Assembly: GCA_947579665.1 (NCBI GenBank)
Contig: OX388346.1
Location: forward strand, 87,608,615 to 87,672,614
Direction: 5' to 3'
Length of the DNA: 64,000 nucleotides
Origin: Sympetrum striolatum
Taxonomy: Eukaryota; Arthropoda; Insecta; Odonata; Libellulidae
Made by a program: the position numbers and the translations under genes. Shown here one piece after another: positions 37,580-50,639 of the stretch; positions within the stretch are counted from its first letter, which is position 1; the number at the start of each line of letters is the position of its first letter. The notes under the pieces are model-generated. The model ran no database searches. It saw only the letters and a list, made by a program, of their open reading frames with translations, and was not told the origin of the DNA.

Positions 37580-40525
37580 GGAAAATTGAATATTTCTTCT
37601 ACATTTGAATAGAACTCGTTAAAATCATTAAAATGAATCAAAACATGAATAATTTCGCTCATTTTTTGGAAACAATATGGCCAAAAAACCTGAAATATCA
37701 ATGATGTTTTTATAAAAAATTTTGACGTTTTCAGGGTTAACTGCTGAAAAACAATGAATACTTGTGAAGAATTTGGTAAGATATCGTAGAGAACTTTAAA
37801 AAGAGTACAAACATGACTAAATTTGCAATTTGTTAGCAAAATATGGCAAACACATGAATTTTCACCGTTTTTTTTTTCGAGATTTCGACGTTACTTGAGT
37901 TAACTGCTTGTGAAAATTAAACAAAATGTGTATAATTTGGATAGATCTCGTTAATAACTTTAAAATGAGTCCAAAGTTGATCTGTTTTTCTAAATTTTTA
38001 GCAAAATATGGCCAAAAAACTGAAATTTCAACGATTTTTTTTTTCGTATTTTTGACGTATATTGGGTAATGTGCTATGAAAAATTGACAAAATCTAGTAT
38101 TTTTGGTAGGATCTCGTCAATAAAATTGAAATGAGTACAAACTTTACTAATTTTCTCAATTTTTAGCAAAACATTGCCAAAAATGTGAAATTTGAGCAAT
38201 TTGTTTCTATTTTTCTAATATTTTTGGGATAACTGCTGAAAATAATTAAATATTAGTAAAGAATTTGGTTAGATCTCGTCATAAATATTAAATTGTGTAC
38301 AAACATGACTAGTTTTGCTGAATATTTAGCAAAATTTGACCAAAAACCTGAAATTTCATCGATTTTTTTTCTAGTTTTCGACGTTTTTTGGGTTAACTGC
38401 TACGAAAAATTGAAAATATCTAATAAATTTTGATAGATATCGTCAATAACATTAAAATGAGTCCAAACTTGTCATGATTTTTATCAATTTAGGCAAGATA
38501 TGGCCAAAATCCTGAAATAAAATGGATTTTTTTCGAGTTTTTGACGTTTTTTGAGTTAACTGCCGCTAACAATTGAATATATATATACAAAATTTGGTTA
38601 GATCTTGTCAAGAACTTTAAAATGAGTACAAACATGACTAGTTTCCCTGTTTTTTAGCAAAATATGGAAGAAAACCTGAAATCTCAGCGATTTTGTTTTC
38701 TAGTTTTCGACGTTTCTAGGGTTAACTGCTATGAACAATTGCATACATCTATATAATTTAGATAGATCTCCTCAGAAACATTAAGATGAGTACAAACATT
38801 TTCCTGTTTTGCTCAATTATTAGCAAAATATGGCCACAAAACTGAAATTTCCATGATTTTATTCAAGTTCTCGACGTTTTATGGATAACTGCTGAATATT
38901 AGTGAAGAATTTGATTTGATCTCGTCAACAACTTTAAAATCAGTTTAAATTTAAACTTTTGTTATCAATTATTAGCAAAATATGCCCAAAAACCTGAAAT
39001 TTCATCGATTGTTTTCTAGTTTTCGACGTTTTTTGGGTTATCTGCTGTAAAAAATTGAATATTTCTTCTAAATTTGAATAAAACTCGTTAAGAACTTTTA
39101 AATGAATCAAAACATGAATAATTGTGCTCATTTTTAAGAAAATTATGGCCAAAAAACCTGTAATTTCACTGATTTTTTTTTTGAAATTTGGACGTTTTCT
39201 GGGCTAACTGCTGAAAAAAAATGAATATTTGTGAAGAATCTGGTTAGATATCGTCGAGAACTTTAAAAACTTTTAAACATGACTATTTTCCCTGATTTTT
39301 TAGCAAAATTTGGCACAAAACCTGAAATTTCAGCGATTTTTTTTCGAGTTTTTGAGGTTTTTTGAGTTAAATGCCTCGAACAATTAAATATATCTATATA
39401 ATTTGGATAGATCTCGTCAAAAACTTTAAAATGAGTACAAAAATGACTATTTTCCCTGATTTTGTAGCAAAATTTGGCACAAAACCTGAAATTAAGGCAA
39501 TTTTGTTTCCTAGTTTTCGAGGTTTTTTGGGTTAACTGCTAGAAAAAATTGGAAATACATAGTAAGTTTTGATAGATATCTTCAATAACATTAATGAGAG
39601 TCTAAACTTGTCATATTTTTCTCAATTTTAAGCAAGATATGGCTAAAAACCTGAAATTAAATGGATTTTTTTTCTAGTTTTTGACGTTTTTTATGGTTAA
39701 CTGCTACAAAAATTGAAAATATCTAGTAAAGTTTCATAGATATCGTCAAAAACATTAATATGAGTACAAACCTGTCATGCTTTTCTCAATTTTAAGCAAG
39801 ATATGGCCAAAAACCTGAAATTAAATGGATTTTTTTTCGTGTTTTTGACGTTTTTTGGGTTAACTGCTATACAAAATTGAAAATATATATAAACGTTAGA
39901 TAGATATCCTCAAGAATATTAAAATGAGTCCAAAATTGACCTGTTATTCTCAATATCTAGCAAAATATGGCCAAAATCCTGAAATTTCATCTATTCCCTT
40001 TTTTCGAAATTTCGATGTTTCTTGAGTGAACTGCTTTTAAAAATTGAATACATCTATATAATTTAGATAGATCTCGTCAGAAACATTAAGATGAGTACAA
40101 AAAATTACCTGTTTCGCTCAATTATTAGCAAAATATGACCACAAAAGTGAAATTTCCATGATTTTATTCAAGTTCTCGACGTTTTTATGGATAACTGCTA
40201 AAAAAATTGAATATTAGTGAAGAATATGATTCGATCTCGTCAACAGCTTTAAAATCAGTTTAAATTTATCCTGTTTTTCTCAATAATTAGCAAAATATGG
40301 CCACAAACCTGAAATTTCAGTGATTTTTTTCGAGTTTTCGACGTTTTTTGGGTTAACAGCTCCGAAAAATTAAAAATATGTAAAAATGTTTATAGATCAT
40401 GTCGAGAACATTAAAAGGAGTCCAAACTCGACATGTTTTTCTAAATGGTTAGCAAAATATGGCCACAAACATGAAATTTCAATGATTATTTTCGAGTTCT
40501 TGACGATTTTTGGGTTAACTGCTAA
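37580..40525 (+). repeat. Satellite B HOR block, 18-mer (2946 bp)
   Basis: Shares with the next block the variants AAATTGACAAAATCTAG (38082), CAAAAATGTGAAATTTG (38178) and GAACAATTGCATACATC (38732). These are not seen in blocks further left. Confidence 0.9.
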
Positions 40526-42800
40526 GGAAAATTGAATATTTCTTCTACATTTGAATAGAACTCGTTAAAATCATTAAAATGAATCAAAACATGAATAATT
40601 TCGCTCATTTTTTGGAAACAATATGGCCAAAAAACCTGAAATATCAATGATGTTTTTATAAAAAATTTTGACGTTTTCAGGGTTAACTGCTGAAAAACAA
40701 TGAATACTTGTGAAGAATTTGGTAAGATATCGTAGAGAACTTTAAAAAGAGTACAAACATGACTAAATTTGCAATTTGTTAGCAAAATATGGCAAACACA
40801 TGAATTTTCACCGTTTTTTTTTTCGAGATTTCGACGTTACTTGAGTTAACTGCTTGTGAAAATTAAACAAAATGTGTATAATTTGGATAGATCTCGTTAA
40901 TAACTTTAAAATGAGTCCAAAGTTGATCTGTTTTTCTAAATTTTTAGCAAAATATGGCCAAAAAACTGAAATTTCAACGATTTTTTTTTTCGTATTTTTG
41001 ACGTATATTGGGTAATGTGCTATGAAAAATTGACAAAATCTAGTATTTTTGGTAGGATCTCGTCAATAAAATTGAAATGAGTACAAACTTTACTAATTTT
41101 CTCAATTTTTAGCAAAACATTGCCAAAAATGTGAAATTTGAGCAATTTGTTTCTATTTTTCTAATATTTTTGGGATAACTGCTGAAAATAATTAAATATT
41201 AGTAAAGAATTTGGTTAGATCTCGTCATAAATATTAAATTGTGTACAAACATGACTAGTTTTGCTGAATATTTAGCAAAATTTGACCAAAAACCTGAAAT
41301 TTCATCGATTTTTTTTCTAGTTTTCGACGTTTTTTGGGTTAACTGCTACGAAAAATTGAAAATATCTAATAAATTTTGATAGATATCGTCAATAACATTA
41401 AAATGAGTCCAAACTTGTCATGATTTTTATCAATTTAGGCAAGATATGGCCAAAATCCTGAAATAAAATGGATTTTTTTCGAGTTTTTGACGTTTTTTGA
41501 GTTAACTGCCGCTAACAATTGAATATATATATACAAAATTTGGTTAGATCTTGTCAAGAACTTTAAAATGAGTACAAACATGACTAGTTTCCCTGTTTTT
41601 TAGCAAAATATGGAAGAAAACCTGAAATCTCAGCGATTTTGTTTTCTAGTTTTCGACGTTTCTAGGGTTAACTGCTATGAACAATTGCATACATCTATAT
41701 AATTTAGATAGATCTCCTCAGAAACATTAAGATGAGTACAAACATTTTCCTGTTTTGCTCAATTATTAGCAAAATATGGCCACAAAACTGAAATTTCCAT
41801 GATTTTATTCAAGTTCTCGACGTTTTATGGATAACTGCTGAATATTAGTGAAGAATTTGATTTGATCTCGTCAACAACTTTAAAATCAGTTTAAATTTAA
41901 ACTTTTGTTATCAATTATTAGCAAAATATGCCCAAAAACCTGAAATTTCATCGATTGTTTTCTAGTTTTCGACGTTTTTTGGGTAATCTGCTGTAAAAAA
42001 TTGAATATTTCTTCTAAATTTGAATAGAACTCGTTAAGAACTTTTAAATGAATCAAAACATGAATAATTGTGCTCATTTTTAAGAAAATTATGGCCAAAA
42101 AACCTGTAATTTCACTGATTTTTTTTTTGAAATTTGGACGTTTTCTGGGCTAACTGCTGAAAAAAAATGAATATTTGTGAAGAATCTGGTTAGATATCGT
42201 CGAGAACTTTAAAAACTTTTAAACATGACTATTTTCCCTGATTTTTTAGCAAAATTTGGCACAAAACCTGAAATTTCAGCGATTTTTTTTCGAGTTTTTG
42301 AGGTTTTTTGAGTTAACTGCCTCGAACAATTAAATATATCTATATAATTTGGATAGATCTCGTCAAAAACTTTAAAATGAGTACAAAAATGACTATTTTC
42401 CCTGATTTTGTAGCAAAATTTGGCACAAAACCTGAAATTAAGGCAATTTTGTTTCCTAGTTTTCGAGGTTTTTTGGGTTAACTGCTAGAAAAAATTGGAA
42501 ATACATAGTAAGTTTTGATAGATATCTTCAATAACATTAATGAGAGTCTAAACTTGTCATATTTTTCTCAATTTTAAGCAAGATATGGCTAAAAACCTGA
42601 AATTAAATGGATTTTTTTTCTAGTTTTTGACGTTTTTTATGGTTAACAGCTACAAAAATTGAAAATATCTAGTAAAGTTTCATAGATATCGTCAAAAACA
42701 TTAATATGAGTCCAAACCTGTCATGCTTTTCTCAATTTTAAGCAAGATATGGCTAAAAACCTGAAATTAAATGGACTTTTTTTCTAGTTTTTGACGTTTT
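40526..42800 (+). repeat. Satellite B last, partial HOR block
   Basis: About fourteen monomers follow the 18-mer order until about 42720. The sequence then departs from the block pattern into diverged monomers, and the next anchor never appears. Confidence 0.8.
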
Positions 42801-45800
42801 TTATGGTTAACTGCTATAAAAAATTGAAAATATCTAGTAAAGTTTGATAGCTATTGTCAAGATAATTAAAATGAGTTCAAACTTGACCTGATATTCTCAA
42901 TGTTCAGCAATATATAACACAAACATGAAATTTCAATGATTTTTTTTCGATTTTCTTTCTTTCTCGTTTCTTGGGTTATTTGCTAAGAAAAATTGAATAT
43001 TAGTGAAGAATATGGTTAGCTCTCCTCAAAAACGTTAATATGAGTACAAAGATTGCTAGTTTTGCTGAATTATTAGCTAATTATGGCCAAAAAACCATAA
43101 ATTTCAGCGATTTCTTTTTTTTTCGAGGTTATTTGAGTTAACTGCAATGAAAAATTGAATATTTAAATAGAACTCTAAATTTGAATAGAACTCGTTTAAA
43201 ACTTTAAAATGAATCAAAACATGAATAATTTTGCTCATTTTTTAGAAAAATATAGCCAGAAAACCTGAAATTTCACTGATTTTTTTTTAATTTTGACGTT
43301 TTTTAGGTAAACTGATGAAAAAAATTAATATTTGTGTAGAATTTGGTTAGATATTGTCGAGAAATTTAAAAATAGTACAAACATGACCTTTTTTCCTGAA
43401 TATTTAGCAAAATTTAACCAAAAATCTCAAATTTCATCGATTCTTTTTTGTAGTTTTCGTGGTTTTTTCGCTAAACTGCTATGAAAAATTCAAATTATCT
43501 CGTCAATTTTGATAAATATCGTTACTAACATTAAAATGAGTCCAAACTTGTCAGGTTTTGTTTCGTTTTTAAGCTTGATATGGCCAAAAACCTGAAATAA
43601 AATGGAATTTTTTTCGAGTTTTTGACCTTTTTTATGGTTAACTGCTATAAAAAATTGAAAATATCTAGTAAAGTTGATATATATTGTCAAAATTATTAAT
43701 ATTTGTCCAAACTTGACCTGTTTTTCCAAATTTTTAGCAAAATATGGCCAAAATCCTGAAATTTCATCAATATCTTTTTTCGAGTTTTCCAAGTTTCTTA
43801 AGTTAACTGCTGGTTAAAATTGAAAAAATGTTTAAAATTTTGATAGATATCGTCAAAAACTTTAAAAAGAGCATAAACATGGCTAGTTTTGCTGAATATT
43901 TAGCAAAATTTAGCACAAATCCTGAAATTTCAGCGATTTTGTTATCTAGTTTTCGACGTTTTATGGTTAACTGCTACGAAAAATTGAAAATATCTACAAA
44001 ATTTTGATAGATATCGTCAATAAGATTAAAATGAGTCCTAACTTCTCATGCTTTTCTCAATTTTAATCAAGATATGGCTAAAACCTGAAATTAAATGGAT
44101 TTTGTTTTAGTTTTTTTCGTTTTTTGAGTTAACTGCCTCAAAAAATTGAATATATCTATATAATTTGGATAGATCTCGACAAAAACTTTAAAATGAGTAC
44201 AAACATGATTATTTTCCCTGATTTTTTAGCAAAATTTGGAACAAAACCTGACTAGTTTTGCTAAATATTTAGCAATATTTAGCCAAAAACTTTGCTAAAT
44301 ATTTAGCAAAATTTTGCCAAAAACCTGAAATTTCATCGATTTTTTTATAGTTTTCGGCGTTTTTTGGGTTAACTGATAAGAAAAATTGAAAATATGTAGT
44401 AAATTTTGATAGATATTGTCAATAACATTAAAATGAGTTCAAATTTGTAATGTTTTTCTCAATATTAAGCAAGATATGGCCAAAAACCTGAAATTAAATG
44501 GATTTTTTTTTCGAGTTTTTGACGTTTTTTATGGTTAACTGCTATAAAAAATTAAAAATATCTAGTAAAGTTTGATAGATATCGTCACGATTATTAAAAT
44601 GAGTCCAAACGTGTCCTGTTTTCTTTAATTTTTAGCAAAATATGGCCAAAATCCTGAAGTTTCATCATTTTCTTTTTTCGAGTTTTCCAAGTTAACTGAT
44701 GAAATAAAAATTAATACTTGTGAAGAATTTGGTTAGATATCGTCGAGAACTTTAACAAGAGTACAAACATGACTAGTTATGCTGAATATTTAGCAAAATT
44801 TGACCAAAAAACTTCAATTTCATCGATTTTTTTTCTAGTTTTCGACGTTTTTTGGATTAATTGCTACGAAAAATTGAAAATATCTAGAATATTTTGATAG
44901 ATATCGTCAATAACATTAAAATGAGTTCAATTTTGTTATGTTTTTCTCAATATTAAGCAAGATATGGCCAAAAACCTGAAATTAAATGGATTTTTTATTC
45001 GAGTTTTTGACGTTTTTTATGGTTAACTGCTGTAAAAAATTGAAAACATCTAGTAAATTTTGATAGATATCGTCAAAAACATTTAAAATGAGTCCAAACT
45101 TGTCTTACTTTTCTCAATATTAAGCAAGATATGGCCAAAAACCTCAAATTAAATGGATTTTTTTTGAGTTTTTTACGTTTTTTGAGTTAACTGCCTCGAA
45201 CAATTGAATATATCTATATAATTTGGATAGATCTCGTCAAAAACTTTAAAATGAGTTCAAACATGACCATTTTCCCTAATTTTTTAGAAACATTTGGAAC
45301 AAAACCTGAAATTTCAGCGATTTTGTTTCCTAGTTTTCAACGTTTTTTGGGTGAACTGCAACGAATAATCGAAAATATCTACTTAATTTTGATAGATATC
45401 GTCAATAACATTAAAATGAGTCTAAACTTGTCATACTTTTCTTAATTTTAAGCAAGATATGGCTAAAAACCTGAAATTAAATGGATTTTTTTTTTAGTTT
45501 TTGACGTTTTTTATGATTAACTGCTAAAAAAAATTGAAAATATCTAGTAAAGTTTGATAGATATTGTCAAGATTATTAATATTTGTCCATGCTTGACCTG
45601 TTTTTCCTAATTTTTAGCAAAATATGGCCAAAATCCTGAAATTTCATCAATTTCTATTTTCGATTTTTCCAACTTTCTTGAGTTAAGTGCTGTTAAAAAT
45701 TGATAACGTTTTTATGATTTGGAAAGATCTTGTCAAAAACTTTAAAATGAGTACAAACATGACTATTTTCCCTGATTTTTAGCAAAATTTGGCACAAAAC

Positions 45801-46870
45801 CTGAAATTTCAGCGATTTTGTTTCCTAGTTTTTGACGTTTTTTGGGTTAACTGCTAAGAAAAATTGAAAATATCTACAATATTTTGATAGATATCGTCAA
45901 TAACATTAAAATGAGTTCAATTTTGTCATGTTTTTCTCAACATTAAGCAAGATATTGCCAAAAACCTGAAATTAAGTCGATTTTGTTTTCGATTTTTTGA
46001 CGTTTTTTATGGTTAACTGCTATAAAAACTTGAAAATATCTAATATAGTTGGATATATATCGCAAGTAATATTAATATCGAATTTTTGACGTTTTTTGAG
46101 TTAACTGCCTCAAACAATTGAATATGGCTAAAAAATTTGGTTAGATCCCGTCAAAAATTTTAAAATGAGTACAAACATGACTAGTTTCCCTGATTTTTAG
46201 CAAAATTTGGCACAAAACCTGAAATTTCAGCGATTTTGTTTTCTAGTTTTCGACGTTTTTTGGGTTAACTGCTCCGAAAAATTGAAAATATCTAGTACAT
46301 TTTGATAGATATCGTATATAACATTAAAATGAGTCCAATTTTGTTATGTTCTTCTCAATATTTAGCAATATATGGCCAAAAACCTGAAAATTTATATCGA
46401 TTCTTTTTTTTCTTGTTTTCGAGGTTTTTTTGGTAAACTGCTATGAAAAATTAAAAATATTTCGTCAATTTTGATCGATATCGTTACTAACATTAAAATG
46501 AGTCCAAACATGTCATGTTTTTCTCATTTTTAAGCAAGATATACCCAAAAACCTGAAATTATAGGATTTTTTTTTTCGAGTTTTTGACGTTTTTTTATGG
46601 TTAACTGCTATGAAAAATTGAAAATATCTAGTTAATTTGATAGATATTGTAAATAACATTAAAATGAGTCCAAATTTGTCATTCTTTTCTCAATTTTAAG
46701 CAAGGTATGGCCAAAAACATGAAATTAAATGGATTCTTTTTTCGTGTTTTTGACGTTATTTATAGTTAACTGCTATCAAAAATTGAAAATATCTAGTAAA
46801 GTTTAATAGATATCATTATGAATATTAAGATGAGTCCAAACTTGACCTGTTTTTCCTAATTTTAAGCAAA
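42800..46870 (+). repeat. Satellite B, diverged right-flank monomers
   Basis: About 25 monomers on the same strand and in the same period, with the core blocks GCAAAATATGGCC and GGTTAACTGCT recognisable. No block order repeats and there are many indels, for example the truncated units near 44250-44310 and 46075. The array stops at about 46868 inside the GCAAAATATG block, where satellite C begins. Confidence 0.88.
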
Positions 46871-49800
46871 ATATGATGAGAAAAAAAAGCAATAAAAATT
46901 GATAATTTCACCAAAATTTCGATTTTTATCCCTTATCTGGCCTTAATTCTCATATTTCTATCTAGATATGATCGGAAAAAGCAACGAAAAAGGATAATTT
47001 TTTCGAAATCTCAATTTTTTCCCTTATTTTTCACTTATTTTCGTCATTTTATCGAGATATGATCGACAAATGAAACAAAAACGGATAGTTTCATCGAAAT
47101 TTCAATTTATTTCCTCTATTTATCCTTATTATTCGTAACTTATCGAGATATAATCGAACAAAATAACGAAAACGGATACTTTTAGCGAAATTACAATTTT
47201 TTACTCTATTTTACCTTCATTGTAGTCATTTTCTCGAATTATGACTGAAGGAAAGCATTGTAAACGGATAATTATAGCGAAATGTCAATTATATTATTCT
47301 CTATCTTGCCCTTATTTTCGTCATTTTATAGAGATATGTTCCAAAAAAGCAAGAAAAACAGATAATTTCACCGAAATATCAATTTTTTCCCTCTTTTTTA
47401 TCTAAATTTTCTTTATTTAACGAGATATGATCGAAAAATGCAACGAAAACAGGTAATTTTAGCGAAATTTCTATTTGTTCTCCTCTATTTTGCCCTTATA
47501 TTCGTCATTTTATCGAGATATGATCGAAAAATGAACAAAAACTCATAATTATATCGAAATTTCAATACTTTTCCTCTATTTGGCCTTAATTTTCGTCATT
47601 TTACAGTTATATTATCGAAAAAAGGAACGAAAACGGATAATTCTAGCAAAATTTCAAAAACTTTTTCTCTATTTTTCCTAATTTTCGTCATTTTATCGAG
47701 ATATGAGAGAAAAATTCAGCGAGAACGGGTGTTTTTTGGGAAATTTCATTTTTTTCCTCTACTTTGCCTTAATATTCGCTATTTTTTTTAGATATGAGAG
47801 AAAAATTTAGCGACGACGGATAATTTAATCGAAATTTCAATTTTTTTCCTTTATTTTTCCCTTATCTTCGTCATTTTATCGAGCAATGATCGAAAAAAGC
47901 AAGAAAAACGGATAATTTCACCAAAAGATCATTTTTTTTCCACCGTTTCGCCCTTATTTTCGTCATTTTATCGAGATATATTCGAAAAAAGCAAGACAAA
48001 CAGATAATTTAACCAAAATTTCAATTTTTTACCCTCTTTTTTACCTAAATTTTCTTTATTTTATCGAGATATGATCGAAAAATGTAACGAAAACAGGTAA
48101 TTTTAGCGAAATTTCTATTTGTTCTCCTCTATTTGCCTTTATACACGTCATTTATTCGAGATATGATCGAAAAAAGGAACTAAAACTCTTAATTATATCG
48201 ATATTTCTATATTTTTCCTCTATTTGGCCTTAATTTTCGTAATTTTACAGTTATATTATCGAAAAAAGCTACGAAAACGGATAATTTTAGTGAAATTTCA
48301 ATTAATTGTCCTCTATTTTCCCTTATTTTCGTCATTTTATCGAGATATGATAAAAAAAGCTACGAAAACGGATAATTCTAGCGAAATTTCAATAAATTTC
48401 TCTCTATTATTCCTTAATTTTTGTCATTTTATCGAGATATTATCAAAAGAAGCAACAAAAACGTATATTTTTACAAAAATTTAAATTTTTTTCCTCCAAT
48501 CTACCCTAATTTTCGTCATTCCTTCGATATTTGACGGAAAAATGAAACGAAACGGATATTTTTAGCGAAATTTAATTTTTTTCCTCTGTTTTGCCTAAAT
48601 ATTCGTCATTTTTTCAAGATATGACAGAAAAATTCAGCGAGAAAGGATAATTTAATCGAAATTTCAATTTTTTTCCTCTATTTTACCTTAATTTTCGTCA
48701 TTTTGTCCAGATATGGTCTAAAAAAGCACCAAAAACGGATAATTTAACCGAAATTTCAATTTTTTTCTCTTTTTCTCCTTAATTGTCGTCATTTTATCGA
48801 GATATGATCGAAAAAAGCAACGAAAACGAATAATTATAGCGAATTTCAATAAATTTTCATTTATATTGCCCTTATTTCAGTCATTTTATCGAGGTATGTT
48901 CGAAAAATGCATGAAAAACGAATAATTTCATTGAAATTTCAATTTTTTCCACTATTTTGCCCTCATTCTCGTCATTTTATTGAAATATGATCGAATAAGG
49001 CAAGAAAAACAAATAATTTCACCGAAATCTAATTCCTTTTCCTCTATTTTTACTTCTTTTCGTCATTTCGTCTAGATATGATAAAAAAACGCAAGAAAAA
49101 CGGATAATTTCACCGAAATTGCAATTTTTTTCAATTTTTTGCCTTAATTTTCGTTATTTTATCGAGATATAATCGAAAAAAAATGAAAGCAGGTAATTCT
49201 AGCGAAATTTCTATTTTTTCTCACCTATTTTGCCCTTAAATTCGTCATTTTATCGAGATATGATCGAGTAAAGCAAAAAAAACAGATAATTATATCGAAA
49301 TTTCCAATTTTTCCTATATTTTTCTTTAATATTCGTCATTCTATCGAGATATGACGGAAAAATGCAACGAAAAGGGATATTTTTAGCGAAATGAAATTTT
49401 TTTCTCTATTTTGCCTTCATATTCCTCATTTTTTCGAGATGTGACAAAAAAATTCAGCGACAATGGATAATTTATTCGAAAATCAATTTTTTGCCTGTCT
49501 TTTTCCTTAATTTTCGTCATTTTGTCAAGGTATGATCGAAAAAAGCAACGAAAACGTATAATTTTAGCGAAATTCAATTTTTTTCCTCTATCTCGTTTTC
49601 ATTTTGTGTCGTTTTATCAAGATATGATCGAAAAAAGAAACGAAAACGGATAATTACAGCGAATTTTCAATTTTTTTCCTCTAATTTGTCTTTATTTTTC
49701 GTCATTTAATCGTGATATGGTCGAAAAAAGAAACGAAACGGATAGTTACAGCGAAATTTCAATTTTTCTCCTCTATTTTGCCTTAATTTTCGTCATATTA

Positions 49801-50630
49801 TCAAGATATTATTTAAAGAAGTAACGAAAACGGATATTTTTAGAGAAATTTCAATTTTTTTCCTCTATTTTGTCTTTATTTTTGCTAATTTATCGAGATA
49901 TGATCGAAAAAAGCAAGGAAAACGGATAATTTCAGCGAAATTACAAACTTTCTCCTCTATTTTGCCTTAATATTCGTCCATTTAATTGAGATATGATCGA
50001 AAAAAGCAACGAAAACGTATAATTTTAGCGAAATTCAATTTTTTTCCTCTATCTCGTTTTCATTTTGTGTCGTTTTATCAAGATATGATCGAAAAAAGAA
50101 ACGAAAACGGATAATTACAGCGAAATTTCAATTTTTCTCCTCTATTTTGCCTTAATTTTCGTCATATTATCAAGATATTATTTAAAGAAGTAACGAAAAC
50201 GGATATTTTTAGAGAAATTTCAATATTTTTCCTCTATTTTGTCTTTATTTTTGCTCATTTATCGAGATATGATCGAAAAAATCAACTAAAACGGATAATT
50301 TTACCGAAATTAAAAATTTTCTCCTCTATTTTGCCTTAATTTTCTTCATTTTATCAAGATATTATTTTAAAAAGAAACGAAAAATTGATAATTTTAGCGA
50401 AATTTCTATTTTTTCCCCCATTTCGTCTTTATTTTTCGTCATTTTATCGAGATATGATCGAAAAAAGCAACGAAAACGGTTAATTTTTTAATTTTTTTCC
50501 TTTAATTTGTCTTTAGTTTTCGTCATTTAATCGTGCTATGATCGAAAAAGATCCGAAAACGGATAATTTTTTACGATATTTCGATTTTTTTCCTCTATTT
50601 TTCTTTATTTTTCGAGATATGATCAAAAAA
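46870..50630. repeat. Satellite C: ~93-bp tandem repeat
   Basis: About 40 monomers of roughly 90-95 bp built on TTTTCGTCATTTTATCGAGATATGATCGAAAAAAGC-type sequence followed by AACGAAAACGGATAATTTTAGCGAAATTTCAATTTTTTTCC-type sequence, both with variants, and CTCTATTTTGCCTTAAT. The GAGATATGATCG core recurs near 47055, 47424, 47514 and on at this spacing. Units are diverged. One longer local duplication is visible: about 49535-49870 and 50000-50230 share private variants such as ATTATTTAAAGAAGTAACG. Frames of 60-90 codons here are repeat-derived. Confidence 0.9.
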
Positions 50631-50639
50631 ATTCACACT

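Larger units (their letters stand above)
12180..42800 (+). repeat. Satellite B higher-order-repeat array (~164-bp monomer)
   Basis: About 187 tandem monomers of about 164 bp. Nearly all carry TTAGCAAAATATGGCC, CTGAAATTTCA, a GACGTTTTTTGGGTTAACTGCT-like block broken by variants, and AAAATGAGTNCAAAC in the same order. Monomers inside a block differ clearly from each other, while blocks are nearly identical, which defines HOR structure. A recurring anchor, the GG of CTAAGGAAAATTG, is at 12382, 14021, 15661, 18608, 22203, 25150, 28745, 31692, 34636, 37580 and 40526. Intervals are 1639, 1640, 2947, 3595, 2947, 3595, 2947, 2944, 2944 and 2946 bp. The minus-strand frames of 70, 87 and 115 codons that recur here are satellite sequence, not genes. 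Confidence 0.97.

Noticed and set aside
12378..42098. Recurring minus-strand frames of 70, 87 and 115 codons with identical proteins (MFNFHKQLTQ..., MAIIFLKMST...)
   Set aside because: They repeat with the satellite B blocks, span monomer boundaries, change length with homopolymer shifts, and show no domain or codon signature. Conservation comes from block copying.
12180..42800. CENP-B box in satellite B (TTCGACGTTTTTTGGG resembles TTCGNNNNANNCGGG)
   Set aside because: The spacing is one base too long and the required A and C are absent. One satellite A box (TTCGATCCCAGAGGG) has the right spacing but also lacks both bases.
46870..50630. CRISPR array (short repeats at regular spacing)
   Set aside because: The units are head-to-tail without unique spacers, every part of the unit is repeated, and the context is eukaryotic.
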